The translations under genes and the position numbers were made by a program. The notes under the pieces are model-generated. The model did not search any database, was not told the origin of the DNA, and saw nothing but the letters and a program-made list of their open reading frames with translations. Source: AC-38 sp033856025 (GTDB lineage: Bacteria; Actinomycetota; Thermoleophilia; Solirubrobacterales; Solirubrobacteraceae). From it: a stretch of DNA of 64,000 nucleotides. Each line of letters begins with the position of its first letter. The first letter of the stretch is position 1. Positions 14,998 through 24,604 of the stretch are shown piece after piece. Location of the stretch: NCBI GenBank assembly GCA_033856025.1, contig JAWVFQ010000035.1, positions 13,478-77,477 on the forward strand, written 5' to 3'.

Positions 14998-15978
14998 CGC
15001 GATCTGCTTGTAGACCTTGCCGGTGGCCAGCCGCTTGAGGACCTCCTGCTCGCGGGCCGACAGCGGACAGGGGTCGATCTGGCGCTGGCGCCCGTTCTGC
15101 GGGTAGGGAAGCTCGTACATCACGCGGCGCAGGGCGGGCGGGCTCATGTCGATGCGCCGCGCCGCCTTGAGCAGCTCGGCCGGCGAGATCGGGCTGCCCT
15201 GCCCGTAGTGGGCGAGCATGTCGGCCAGTCGCACGAAGGCGGCCTCGTCGTCGGTGTCGTCGGTGTGGTGGCGCTCGATCGTCGAGGCGAGGGACTTGGG
15301 CAGGCCCCACCGGCGGGCCAGGACGCCGCCGACCAGGGCGTGGTCGACGCCGAGCTCGCGGCGCTCGCGGTGCAGGCGCTCCTCGGGGGTGCGGGCCTCG
15401 CCGTGGACGTGGCCGGGATAGCCGGGATAGGCGTGGATCAGCACGAGCTTGCCGATGTCGTGGAGCATCGCCGTGACCATCAGGCGATCGCGGTCCCCGT
15501 AGCTCAGCTCGCCGGCCAGGCGGTCGGCGGCGCGCTGGGTGGCCAGCGCGTGCAGGCGGAACTGCTCGGGGGCGACGTCCCATACGCCCGAGCGCTCGAA
15601 GAAGTCGAAGGTGCGGGCGCGGCTGGCCAACGCGCGGACGGCCTCGGGAGTCAGGACCTCGACGGCCTTGACCACGCTCTCGACCTTCCCGCGCGACTTG
15701 CCCTCGCCCTGGTTGGCCAGGCGCAGGACGGCGACCGCGAGCGCCACGTCGGACTCCACGGCGCCGACGATCTCGGCCGTGGACGGCTGCTCCTGGCTGA
15801 ACAGGCGCAGGATCCGGTTGCGCGACTCCGCCAGCGCGGGGAATGCCTCGAGCGCCTCGAACGCCGCGGTGAGACGGCGGCCATGGCCCTCGTTGTGGCG
15901 CCGCGACACCTCGACGGCGTCGTTCTGGAAGGTGGCGTCGGGGGGCTGTGGGGACAGAGCTGTGGCGGGGGACGGCAT
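14878..15978 (-). CDS. HDOD domain - LuxR-type HTH fusion regulator
   Basis: A 366-residue predicted cytoplasmic regulator. Residues about 40-260 are an HDOD domain: helical N-part (FPALAESRNRILRLFSQ), MLHDIGKLVL in the centre, then DHALVGGVLARRWGLP and ERHHTD. The HDOD family is related to HD hydrolases but usually lacks catalysis and serves signalling. Residues about 300-366 are a LuxR/NarL-type helix-turn-helix (LSAREQEVLKRLATGK, then STVRTHLHNIYGKLG). No receiver domain is present, so the input would be the HDOD part. Its 3' end overlaps the convergent VanZ-like gene by 120 bases. Targets unknown. Confidence 0.88.
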   Translation of the reverse strand: MPSPATALSPQPPDATFQNDAVEVSRRHNEGHGRRLTAAFEALEAFPALAESRNRILRLFSQEQPSTAEIVGAVESDVALAVAVLRLANQGEGKSRGKVESVVKAVEVLTPEAVRALASRARTFDFFERSGVWDVAPEQFRLHALATQRAADRLAGELSYGDRDRLMVTAMLHDIGKLVLIHAYPGYPGHVHGEARTPEERLHRERRELGVDHALVGGVLARRWGLPKSLASTIERHHTDDTDDEAAFVRLADMLAHYGQGSPISPAELLKAARRIDMSPPALRRVMYELPYPQNGRQRQIDPCPLSAREQEVLKRLATGKVYKQIASELSLSTSTVRTHLHNIYGKLGAVDRAQAVLVATERGWI

Positions 15979-16011
15979 CGCTCCCCGTATCGGCAGCGAT
16001 GGACGAATGGT

Positions 16012-17379
16012 TTAGACAGATATTGGAGGCTGGGCCTCGGATGCGTCGAGCAGCGCGTCCACGCGGCGCAGCGTCTCCTCGCGCCCCAGGGTGGCGACGC
16101 TCTCGAAGATCCCCGGCGACACCGTGGTGCCGGCGATGGCCAGGCGAACGGGCTGGAAGACGTCCTTGGGCTTGGCGTCCCGGGCCTCGACGACCTGGCG
16201 CAGCGCGTGCTCGACCGCCGGGACGTCGAAGGGCTCGGGCGCGTCCGCCAGCGCGGCGCGCGCCTGCTCCAGCGCCTCGCGCGCGCCGTCGCGGCCCAGT
16301 ACGCGCTCGCGCGCGGCCGGGTCGTCGGCCGGCCCGTCGAACAGGAAGCCGGCCAGCGGCCAGAAGTCCGCGAGCGTCTGGATCTTCTCCTGGGTGATCT
16401 CGGCGGCCTGCGGCGGGACCTGGCGCTGCGTGTGCTCGGTCAGCCGGCGCGCCAGCTCGTCCGGTGTCAGCTCGCGCAGGTACTGGCCGTTGAGCCAGCG
16501 CAGCTTGCGCTCGTCGAAGCGCGCCGGGTTGCGCGCGACGTCCTGCACGCGGAAGAGGTGCTTGAGCTCGTCGGTCGAGAGCTTCGTGTCGTCCTCGTGG
16601 CCCCAGCCCAGCAGGGCCAGGTAGTTCAGCACGGCCTCGGGGAGGTAGCCGGCGTCGCGCAGCTCCTGCACGGAGGCGGCGCCGTGGCGCTTGGAGAGCT
16701 TGCGCCCGTCGGGCCCGTGGATCAGCGGCAGGTGGGCGTAGGCGGGCGGGGTCTCGCCCAGCGCCTCGTAGACCAGCAGCTGCTTGGGCGTGTTGGACAG
16801 GTGGTCCTCGCCGCGGACGACGTGGGTGATCCCGACGTCGAGGTCATCCACCGCGACGGCGAAGTTGTAGAGGACGCTGCCGTCCGCGCGGGCGATCACC
16901 GGGTCGTCCATGTGCTCGTGGCGGAAGGTGGTCGTGCCGCGGATGAGGTCCTCCACGACGGTCTCCCCCTCGTCGCTCGCCCGCAGCCGGATGGCGCCGT
17001 CCGGGTCGGCCGTGCCGCGAAACCCTCGCTCGTCGCCGTGCTGCGCCTTCCACGCCCTGACGTCGTCGGCCGTCGCGCGTGATCGATAGGCCTTGTCCTC
17101 GTCGAGGAGGCGCTGCAGCAGCTCCCGGTGGCGGTCGGCCCGGTGGGACTGGAACACCGGGTCGCCGTCCCAGTCGATCCCCAGCCAGCGCAGCGCATCG
17201 AAGATCTGCTCGACGTTCTCGGGGGTGGAGCGCTCGCGGTCGGTATCTTCGACGCGCAGCACGAGCTCGCCGGGCCCACCGCCCGCGTCGCCACGAGCCA
17301 GCAGCCAGTTGTACAGCGCGGTGCGCGCCCCCCCGATGTGGAGCGCCCCCGTCGGAGAAGGAGCAAAGCGGACCCTCAT
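16012..17379 (-). CDS. gltX: Glutamyl-tRNA synthetase
   Basis: GltX (455 residues) charges tRNA(Glu) with glutamate and, in organisms using GatCAB, usually mischarges tRNA(Gln) as well. The class I signature appears as SPTGALHIGGARTALYN (HIGG replaces HIGH, a common GltX variant) and KLSKRHG stands for KMSKS. The catalytic domain is followed by the helical anticodon-binding C-terminus. Nothing seen distinguishes discriminating from non-discriminating types, but gatCAB in the same window supports the latter. It is divergent from nfo, with only nine bases between the two starts. Confidence 0.96.
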   Translation of the reverse strand: MRVRFAPSPTGALHIGGARTALYNWLLARGDAGGGPGELVLRVEDTDRERSTPENVEQIFDALRWLGIDWDGDPVFQSHRADRHRELLQRLLDEDKAYRSRATADDVRAWKAQHGDERGFRGTADPDGAIRLRASDEGETVVEDLIRGTTTFRHEHMDDPVIARADGSVLYNFAVAVDDLDVGITHVVRGEDHLSNTPKQLLVYEALGETPPAYAHLPLIHGPDGRKLSKRHGAASVQELRDAGYLPEAVLNYLALLGWGHEDDTKLSTDELKHLFRVQDVARNPARFDERKLRWLNGQYLRELTPDELARRLTEHTQRQVPPQAAEITQEKIQTLADFWPLAGFLFDGPADDPAARERVLGRDGAREALEQARAALADAPEPFDVPAVEHALRQVVEARDAKPKDVFQPVRLAIAGTTVSPGIFESVATLGREETLRRVDALLDASEAQPPISV

Positions 17380-17388
17380 GATCCATCG

Positions 17389-18264
17389 ATGCTAGTCGGC
17401 GCCCATGTGTCCCCCGCGGGTGGGCCCGCGAATGCCGTCGGCCGGGGCGAGGAGCGCGGGGCCGAGGCGATCCAGTTCTTCAACCAGAACCCCCGGGCCT
17501 GGCGGGCCCGCGAGTACACCGACGAGGAGGTCGCGGCCTACCGCGAGGCGCTGGAGGCCTCCGACGTCGTCCAGGCCTGCGTGATCCACGCCGTCTACCT
17601 CATCAACTGCGCCTCGGAGGACTCCGAGATCCGCGCCAAGTCGCTGAACTCGCTGACGATCGCGCTGCGCTCGGGCGCCGCGCTGGGCGTCCGCGGCGTG
17701 GTGCTGCACGCCGGCTCCGCCCTGCTCGGCGCCGACGAGGCGGCGACGGGACGGGCCGTCACCCGGGCGGCCGGCGTGATCCGCGAGGCGCTGGCCGAGT
17801 CGCAGGACTGCCCCCTGCACCTGGAGAACACGGCGGGCTCGGGCGGGACCCTAGGGCGCTCCTTCCACGAGCTGGCCGCCCTCATCGAGCAGGCCGGCGG
17901 GGACGAGCGGCTGGGGATGTGCCTGGACTCCTGCCACCTGTGGGCCTCGGGGTTCGACGTCTCCAGCGCCGAGTCGCTGCGCGGCGTGATCGACGAGTGC
18001 GTCGAGGTGGTGGGGCTGGAGCGCCTGGGCTCGCTGCACGTCAACGACTCCAAGACGCCCATGGGCTCCAACGTCGACCGCCACGCGCCGCTGGGCGAGG
18101 GCGAGCTGGGACGCGAGGGCATCGGCGTGTTCCTGTCCGAGCCGCGCTTCGAGGACCTCCCCGTGATCTTCGAGGGGCCGGGGGTCGAGGGCAAGGCGCC
18201 GGCCAAGGGCGACGTCGACCTGATGCGCGAGCTGCGCGCGGAGGGGCTGGCTAGGCGGCGCTGA
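17389..18264 (+). CDS. nfo: Deoxyribonuclease IV (AP endonuclease IV)
   Basis: A 291-residue endonuclease IV (AP2Ec/xylose-isomerase-like TIM barrel) that cuts DNA 5' of abasic sites in base-excision repair using three zinc ions. Metal-site motifs are visible: VIHAVYLINCAS, GVVLHAGS, LHLENTAGSGGTLG, GMCLDSCHLWASGFDV, SLHVNDSKTPMGSNVDRHAPLGEG, and the C-terminal IFEGPG. ATG at 17389 opens with MLVGAHVSPAGGP, the usual N-terminus. It is a single plus-strand gene whose last 14 bases overlap the convergent dnaE end. Confidence 0.95.
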   Translation: MLVGAHVSPAGGPANAVGRGEERGAEAIQFFNQNPRAWRAREYTDEEVAAYREALEASDVVQACVIHAVYLINCASEDSEIRAKSLNSLTIALRSGAALGVRGVVLHAGSALLGADEAATGRAVTRAAGVIREALAESQDCPLHLENTAGSGGTLGRSFHELAALIEQAGGDERLGMCLDSCHLWASGFDVSSAESLRGVIDECVEVVGLERLGSLHVNDSKTPMGSNVDRHAPLGEGELGREGIGVFLSEPRFEDLPVIFEGPGVEGKAPAKGDVDLMRELRAEGLARRR

Positions 18265-21200
18265 GCGCCGCGTCCCCGAGCAGGTGGTCGAGGTCGGCGT
18301 TCAGCCCGGCGCCGACCTTCACGCGGAAGCCGTGACCGAAGCGCAGGCGGCGCTCGCCGCTGGCCGTGCGCATGACCAGGATGACCTCGGACTCGCCGGG
18401 GTGGCGCTCCAGGACCGTCTTGAGGTCGTCCAGGATGGTGGCGGGCAGGCGGGTGGCGTCCAGGCGCAGGTTCACCGTGCGCCGCCGGGCGGCCTCGATC
18501 GCGGCGGCGTTGGCGTCGGCGGCGGCCACCTCGTCGTCGGAGGGCGCGAACTCCTCGGCCTCCTGCACGATCAGGCACGTGGTCCCGTCCTTGTGGTCCA
18601 CGCGTCCGCGGACGAGCAGGATCCGGTCGTTCTGCAGCGCCTCGCCGGAGGCGTCGAGCACCTTGCCGAACACCAGCAGCTCGACCTGGCCCTCCAGGTC
18701 GTCGAGGGTGGCGAACATCATCGGGTCGCCCTTCTTGGTGCGGATGCGCTTCGTCGCCGCCACGATCCCGCCGACCTTGACCCAGTCGCCGTCGCGCTTG
18801 TCGCGCAGGTCGCTCAGCGTGCAGTCGGTCGCGCCGGCCATGGCGCCGCGGACCGCCTTGAGGGGATGCTCGGAGATGAACAGGCCCAGCGCCTCCTTCT
18901 CCGCGGCCAGCAGGGCGGTGCGGTCGAACTCGGCGGTGGGGATCGGCGGGTCGGCCGGCGCGAAGGGGCCCCGGCGCTCCGGGCCCGCGGGAGCGTCGCC
19001 GCCGATGTCGAAGATCGAGCCCTGGCCGATCTGAGCGTCCTCCTGCGCCTTCTGACCGGCGCCCTGGGCCGCCTCGAGCACCCCGAGCATGCCCCGGCGC
19101 GAGGCGCCGGTGCAGTCGAACGCCCCGCACTTGACCAGCGCCTCGATGCAGCGCTTGTTCACGGTCCGCGAGTCGACGCGCTCGCAGAAGTCCCACAGCG
19201 AGCGGAACGGGCCGCCCTCGGCGCGGGCGCGCTTGATCGCCTCCACCGCGGCGTAGCCGATGCCCTTCACGGCGTCCAGGCCGAAGCGCACGTTGGTGTC
19301 CACGACGACGAACTCGTGGTCGGACTCGTTGACGCAGGGCGGGAGGATCTGGATCCCCATCTCCTCGCAGCGCGCGACGAAGAACGGGACCTTGTCCTTG
19401 GTGTCCATGACGGATGAGATCAGCGCGGCCATGTACTCGGCCGGGTGGTTGGCCTTCAGCCAGGCCGTGCGGTAGGAGATCAGCGCGTAGCAGGCGGCGT
19501 GGGAGCGGTTGAACGAGTAGTCGGCGGACTTCTCGTTGGTCTGCCACAGCCAGTCGATGGTCTGAGCCTCGATCCCCGACGCGCGGCAGCCGTCGAAGAA
19601 CTCCGGCCGCAGTTTCGCCATCGCCTCGCGGTTCTTCTTGCCGATCGCCTTGCGCAGGTCGTCGGCCTTGGCGCCGCTGAAGCCGGCCAGCTCCTTGGCG
19701 ATCTGCATGGCCTGCTCCTGGTAGAGGATCACGCCCTTCGTGGCCTGCAGGATCGGGCGCAGGCGCTCGTCGCGGTAGGAGATCGACTCGGGGTTGCGCT
19801 TTCCGCGCGCGTACGTGGGGATCTGGTCCATGGCGCCCGGCCGGTACAGGGCGACCAGCGCGACCAGGTCCTCGAACTCCGTCGGCTGGACCTTCTTCAG
19901 CGCCTCGCGCATCCCCTCGGACTCGAACTGGAACACTCCCACCGAGTCGCCGCGGCCGAGCATCTCGTAGGTCTTCGGGTCGTCTAGCGGCAGCGTCGTC
20001 ATGTCCGGCCGCTCGCCCTTGGAGCGCTCGATGATCTGGATCGCGTCCTCGATCACGTCGAGGTTGCGCAGGCCCAGGAAGTCCATCTTGAGCAGGCCGA
20101 TCTCCTCGATCGGCTTCATCGAGAACTGCGTGACGGTGCGGTAGACGCGGTCGCCGTTCTCGTCACGCGTGCCGCCCGTGGCCTCGGCCAGCTGGAGCGG
20201 CACGATGTCGGTCAGCGGGCGGTCGGAGATGACCACCGCGGCGGCGTGGATGGAGGAGTTGCGCACGATGCCCTCCAGGCCCTGGGCCAGGTCGACGACG
20301 CGCTTGGCCTCCGGGTCCTGCGCGATGGCGACGCTCAGAGGCTCGCCGGGCTTCAGGCAGTCCTCGAACGACGGCGAGCGGCCCATGATCGGCTCGGGGA
20401 TGAGCTTGGCCAGGCGGTCGCCCATCGCGTAGTCCTCGCCCAGGACGCGCGCGGCGTCGCGGGTGGCCGCGCGCGGGAACATCTTGCCGAAGGTGACGAT
20501 CTGCGCCACGCGGTCGGAGCCGTACTTCTCGGTGACGTAGCGGATCACGCGCTCGCGGCCGCGGACCGAGAAGTCGATGTCGATGTCGGGCATGGACACG
20601 CGCTCGGGGTTGAGGAAGCGCTCGAAGAGCAGGTCGTAGCGCAGCGGGTCCACGTCGGTGATGGCCAGGCAGTAGGACACGATGGAGCCGGCGGCGCTGC
20701 CGCGGCCGGGGCCGACCGCGATCCCGTTCTCCTTGGCGAAGCGCACGAAGTCCCACACGATCAGGAAGTAGGCGGAGAAGCCCATCTCGTCGATGACGCC
20801 GAGCTCGTAGTCGGCGCGCTCGCGCGCCTGCGCGGGGACCGGGTCGCCGTAGCGCAGGAGCAGCCCCTGGTCGACGAGCTCGCGCAGGTGGACGGCCTCG
20901 GGCTCGCCGTTGGGCGTGTCGTAGCGGGGGATCAGCTGCTTGCCCAGCTCGATCTCCAGCTCGCAGCGCTGCGCGATGTCCAGCGTGGTCTGGAGCGCCT
21001 CGGGCCAGGCCGCGAACTGCTCGGCCATCTCGGCGCTGTCGCGCAGGTAGAACTCGTTGGTGTCGAAGGAGAGCTTGGGCGCGTCCAGGGTCGACTTCGT
21101 CTGGACGCAGAGCAGCGCCTGGTGGTGGTCGTAGTCCTCGCGGCGCAGGTAGTGGACGTCGCCCGTGGCCACCAGCGGGCGGCCGGTCTCCCGCGCGAAC

Positions 21201-21796
21201 TTGACCACCTGCTCGTTGACCTGCTCCTGCTCGGTGAGACCGTTCTTCTGGACCTCCATGTAGACCTGCTCGGGACCGAAGGCCTGGATGAGGTCGTCGA
21301 GGTGCTCTCGCGCCTGCGGGATTCGGCCCTCGAGGATCCGCTGGTTCATCCGCGACTGGAGGCAGCCGGTGAGGACGATGACGCCCTCGGCGTGGGTGGC
21401 CAGGGCCTCCATGTCCACGGCCGGCTTGCCGCGGTGCAGGCCCTCGAGGAAGCCCTGCGACGAGAGCTTGACCAGGTTGCGATAGCCGGCGTCGTTCTCG
21501 GCCAGCAGGGTGAGGTGGTTGCGCTCCACCCGGGCTCCGGCGGGACGGGCGCGGCGGTCCTCCACGAAGTAGACCTCGCAGCCCACGATCGGCTTGATCC
21601 CGTGCTTGCGGGCGGCCTTGTGGAGCTCGACGGCGCCGTTCATGACGCCGTGGTCGGTCAGGCCGAGGGCCGGCTGCTCCAGCTGCGCGGCCCGGGCCGC
21701 CAGCGCGTCGATCTTGCACGCCCCGTCGAGCAGCGAGTACTCGGAATGGACGTGCAGATGGGCGCAGGACGGCGGGCTCACGGGGCTTGTGAGCAT
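18251..21796 (-). CDS. dnaE: DNA polymerase III alpha subunit
   Basis: DnaE (1181 residues), the replicative polymerase. Order of domains: PHP domain at the N-terminus (HLHVHSEYSLLDGA, LTDHGVMNG), the polymerase core with palm aspartates in MPDIDIDFSVRGRERVIRYV, fingers (QVEQAM-type region ILYQEQAMQIAKELAGFSG), a helix-hairpin-helix segment (GAFDCTGASRRG), and a C-terminal OB-fold (VKVGGIVAATKRIRTKKG). Length and intact motifs indicate the replicative DnaE1 type rather than the shorter mutagenic DnaE2/ImuC. It overlaps the convergent nfo gene by 14 bases and follows the coiled-coil gene on the same strand. Confidence 0.97.
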   Translation of the reverse strand: MLTSPVSPPSCAHLHVHSEYSLLDGACKIDALAARAAQLEQPALGLTDHGVMNGAVELHKAARKHGIKPIVGCEVYFVEDRRARPAGARVERNHLTLLAENDAGYRNLVKLSSQGFLEGLHRGKPAVDMEALATHAEGVIVLTGCLQSRMNQRILEGRIPQAREHLDDLIQAFGPEQVYMEVQKNGLTEQEQVNEQVVKFARETGRPLVATGDVHYLRREDYDHHQALLCVQTKSTLDAPKLSFDTNEFYLRDSAEMAEQFAAWPEALQTTLDIAQRCELEIELGKQLIPRYDTPNGEPEAVHLRELVDQGLLLRYGDPVPAQARERADYELGVIDEMGFSAYFLIVWDFVRFAKENGIAVGPGRGSAAGSIVSYCLAITDVDPLRYDLLFERFLNPERVSMPDIDIDFSVRGRERVIRYVTEKYGSDRVAQIVTFGKMFPRAATRDAARVLGEDYAMGDRLAKLIPEPIMGRSPSFEDCLKPGEPLSVAIAQDPEAKRVVDLAQGLEGIVRNSSIHAAAVVISDRPLTDIVPLQLAEATGGTRDENGDRVYRTVTQFSMKPIEEIGLLKMDFLGLRNLDVIEDAIQIIERSKGERPDMTTLPLDDPKTYEMLGRGDSVGVFQFESEGMREALKKVQPTEFEDLVALVALYRPGAMDQIPTYARGKRNPESISYRDERLRPILQATKGVILYQEQAMQIAKELAGFSGAKADDLRKAIGKKNREAMAKLRPEFFDGCRASGIEAQTIDWLWQTNEKSADYSFNRSHAACYALISYRTAWLKANHPAEYMAALISSVMDTKDKVPFFVARCEEMGIQILPPCVNESDHEFVVVDTNVRFGLDAVKGIGYAAVEAIKRARAEGGPFRSLWDFCERVDSRTVNKRCIEALVKCGAFDCTGASRRGMLGVLEAAQGAGQKAQEDAQIGQGSIFDIGGDAPAGPERRGPFAPADPPIPTAEFDRTALLAAEKEALGLFISEHPLKAVRGAMAGATDCTLSDLRDKRDGDWVKVGGIVAATKRIRTKKGDPMMFATLDDLEGQVELLVFGKVLDASGEALQNDRILLVRGRVDHKDGTTCLIVQEAEEFAPSDDEVAAADANAAAIEAARRRTVNLRLDATRLPATILDDLKTVLERHPGESEVILVMRTASGERRLRFGHGFRVKVGAGLNADLDHLLGDAALSAA

Positions 21797-21860
21797 AGGC
21801 GTCGATTCGGAGGGAACCGCGCGCCTTCCCGCAAAGACCGAGCGTCTTGCGCGAGCGTCT

Positions 21861-24503
21861 CTACGCGCCGCTGCGCTGGGCGCGCTCGATCCAGCCGGTC
21901 AGCGTGGCGACGGTGGCCAGGTCGCCGGTGATGTGCGTGCGGCGGTCGTTCGGAGCGGGTCGTCCCGCCAGCAGCCGCTGGTAGGCGGCCTGCGTCATCC
22001 GGATGGTCGCGGCGGCGTCCTCGGCGGTCCGGGCGGGGCCGACGTCGAGGGCCTCGCCGTCCCGCGCGCGCACGCGCCAGCGCCCGCCGCGGGGGCCCAG
22101 GACGACCAGGGCGACGACGAAGGCCTCCCCGCGGGTCCAGTCCGGGTCGACGAGGCCGGCCAGCGCCTTGAGGACCAGGCCGGGATCGGGCCACACGCCC
22201 GCCTCGGCGAGCCGGCCCAGGTCCAGGTCGGCCGCGGGGATGGCCCGGACGGCGCGGCGCCGGCGCAGGGTGCCCCGGACCTTGAGGTGACCGGCCTTGC
22301 GCAGCCGCGGCGACCCGCCCTGGACGAGGAGGGCGACGAGCGCCTGGGCGTCGAGATCCAGCCGGAAGTCGGTGCCCTTGCGCGCGCGGTGGCTCTCCAG
22401 CGGCGCCACCGTCCCGCGGCCGTCGCGCAGCGTGACCGCATGCCATTCGTCGGCGATGTGCAGGTCGTAGTCGAGCGAGCCGGTGCTGGCCAGCGCCTGG
22501 GCGGGGATGAGCTGGACCCCGAGCCGCCCCGCCTCCTCGGGACTCGCCGCCGCCAGGCGCTCCAGCCCCGCGGGAAGCCAGGCCGACCGCGGAGCCCCGA
22601 CCCGCTCACTGCGCCGCCGGTCCTGGGGGGGCGCTTCGGCCGCGGCCTGGGTCTCGTCGAACGGCGCTTCGAGGGGAGCCTCGGTTGGGGGCGTGGAACT
22701 CTCGGGCTCGGGTTCGGGGGCCGGCGCCGCTTCGCGGTCGGGCGCGGGCGGGTCGGGCGTTCTTTGGCGCTCGGCTTCGAGGGCGGCTTCGAGGGCGGCC
22801 ATTCGGGTCTCGAGCTCTTGGCGGAGGGTGGTGGTGGCCTCCTCGAGGCGGTGGTGGAGCTCGGCGCGCTCGCGGTCGAAGGCGCTCCGGAGCTCGGCCT
22901 CGGCGCGGTCGCGGTCGGATCGCTCGGCGTCGAGGCGGTCCTGGGCCTCGGTGGCGGCGTGCTGGGCCTCGCCGATCCGGCGCTCGGCCTCCTCGAGCGC
23001 CTGCCCCGCGGCGGCGGACAGCTCGCGGACCTCCGCCTCGGTCTCGGCGCTGCGCCGGGCGGCCGCCGCGGCGTCCTGGAGCTCCTCGATGCGGGAGGCC
23101 AGGCCGGCGATCGAGCGCTCGGCGCGCGCCTGCGCCTCGTCGCGCAGCGCCAGCTCCTGGCGCAGCCGGGCCATCTCGGCCTCGGCCGCGGCCTGGGCGG
23201 CGATGAGCGGCTCGCGCTCTCCCACCAGCCGGTGGGCCTCGGCCTGCGCGGTCGCCCGGTCGGACAGGAGGTGCTCGCGCTCCTCCCGCAGCCGCCTGAC
23301 CTCCGCCTCGGCGGCGGCCCGCGCGGCCACGAGGTGCTCGCGCTCGCGGGTCAGCGCCTCGCGCTCCCGCTGCACCCGCGCCAGCGCGGCGTTCGCCTGC
23401 GCAACGCCGCCCGACACGCCGGTCATCGCGTCCTGCGCCTCGGCGAGCGTCCACGCGGCCTCGGCCACGGCCGCCGCGGCCCGCCGCGACTCGTCGGCCA
23501 GGCTCGACGGCGTCTGCGCCGCCCTCCGCGCCGCGATAACCCGCCACTCGGCGGCCAGGAGATCCGACACGGCGGCGACGGAAACGGCCGCCGTCGGTCG
23601 GGCAACCGGGATGGCCGGGGGGCGGCGGGCGGCGGCGGCTTCGGAGCGCAGCGTGGCCTGACGCGACGCTCCGAGTGACGGGCGGGCGGCGGTGGCGTCG
23701 CGCTCGGCGCGTTGGCGGGCCACCGCGGAGGCGGCGGCGACCTGCTCGGCCTCGGAGACGCGACGGCGCAGGGCCTCGATCTCGCGCTGCAGGCCGTGGG
23801 CGCGCTCGTCTCCCTCGCGCACCCGCGCGCGCAGGCTCGCCGCGGCGTGCTCGGCCTCGTCGATCCGGTCGGCGGTCTCCTCGACCGCCTCCTCGCGGCG
23901 GCGGCGCTCGGCGTGGGCGCGCTGCGCGGCGGACCGGCCCTCGCGGACGGCCTCGGCCAGGCGGTCCTGGAGCTCGGCGCGCTCGGACCCCGACTGATCC
24001 AGGCGCAGCTCCAGCTTCGCCAGCTCGGCCTCCAGCGCGGCGACGCTGCCCTCCGCCTCCTCGGCGCGGCGCGCCACCTCCTCCTCGGCGATCTCGGCGC
24101 GGCGGGCGCGGCGCTCCGCCAGGACCGCGCGGTCCACGACGGTGCCCGGGGTGCCCGACACGTCCCCCTCGATCTCCGTGGGCACGGGAAGGGCGAGGTC
24201 GGTCTCCCCCAGCGCCAGCCGCAGGCCGCCCACCAGCGACGGACGCAGCTCCTCGGGCACCGAGAACGCCGCCCGGAACGCATCCGCGCCGCCGGCCGCG
24301 CGGGCGGCCGCGCCGGAGCTCTCGGGCAGCGCGTCGAAGCGCCGGTCGCCCACGAGCAGCGCCGGGGCGACGGGCGCGGGATCGCCGGACCAGCGCCCGG
24401 CGATGCGGACGATCACCGTGCCGAGGTCGGTCGGCACGAGGTCGACCCGCTCCACGCGCAGACCGACCGAGCCGTCGCCCTCGCGCGACCTCGGTTGGAC
24501 CAT
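21861..24503 (-). CDS. Large coiled-coil protein with SCP2-like C-terminal domain
   Basis: An 880-residue protein not recognised as a whole. Residues 1-115 form a beta-rich domain (VERVDLVPTDLGTVIVRIAG). Residues about 130-600 are nearly continuous coiled coil (EREALTREREHLVAARAAAE and similar), broken near 290-330 by an Ala/Pro patch. A Pro/Glu-rich linker (APAPEPEPESSTPP) leads to the C-terminal ~230 residues. The end of that region resembles an SCP2 sterol/lipid-binding domain: the AATIRMTQAAYQRLLAGRP and THITGDLATVATLTGWI patterns. No signal peptide or Walker motif is seen, so it is not an SMC protein. It lies upstream of dnaE with a 64-base gap. Role unknown; a scaffolding or lipid-linked function is only a guess. 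Confidence 0.82.
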   Translation of the reverse strand: MVQPRSREGDGSVGLRVERVDLVPTDLGTVIVRIAGRWSGDPAPVAPALLVGDRRFDALPESSGAAARAAGGADAFRAAFSVPEELRPSLVGGLRLALGETDLALPVPTEIEGDVSGTPGTVVDRAVLAERRARRAEIAEEEVARRAEEAEGSVAALEAELAKLELRLDQSGSERAELQDRLAEAVREGRSAAQRAHAERRRREEAVEETADRIDEAEHAAASLRARVREGDERAHGLQREIEALRRRVSEAEQVAAASAVARQRAERDATAARPSLGASRQATLRSEAAAARRPPAIPVARPTAAVSVAAVSDLLAAEWRVIAARRAAQTPSSLADESRRAAAAVAEAAWTLAEAQDAMTGVSGGVAQANAALARVQREREALTREREHLVAARAAAEAEVRRLREEREHLLSDRATAQAEAHRLVGEREPLIAAQAAAEAEMARLRQELALRDEAQARAERSIAGLASRIEELQDAAAAARRSAETEAEVRELSAAAGQALEEAERRIGEAQHAATEAQDRLDAERSDRDRAEAELRSAFDRERAELHHRLEEATTTLRQELETRMAALEAALEAERQRTPDPPAPDREAAPAPEPEPESSTPPTEAPLEAPFDETQAAAEAPPQDRRRSERVGAPRSAWLPAGLERLAAASPEEAGRLGVQLIPAQALASTGSLDYDLHIADEWHAVTLRDGRGTVAPLESHRARKGTDFRLDLDAQALVALLVQGGSPRLRKAGHLKVRGTLRRRRAVRAIPAADLDLGRLAEAGVWPDPGLVLKALAGLVDPDWTRGEAFVVALVVLGPRGGRWRVRARDGEALDVGPARTAEDAAATIRMTQAAYQRLLAGRPAPNDRRTHITGDLATVATLTGWIERAQRSGA

Positions 24504-24604
24504 GACGCGCAGGCTAGGCGCGGCGGCGGACGCCCAAGCCGGGGCTACCGTGACCAGTTCACCGCGCTATCCGCGGTCAAGTGGACAAAGTGGCGGCGCG
24601 GACG

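Noticed and set aside
24561..24577. 6-bp inverted repeat ACCGCG/CGCGGT before the small membrane protein's stop
   Set aside because: Short stem and no T tract; chance is likely at this GC content.
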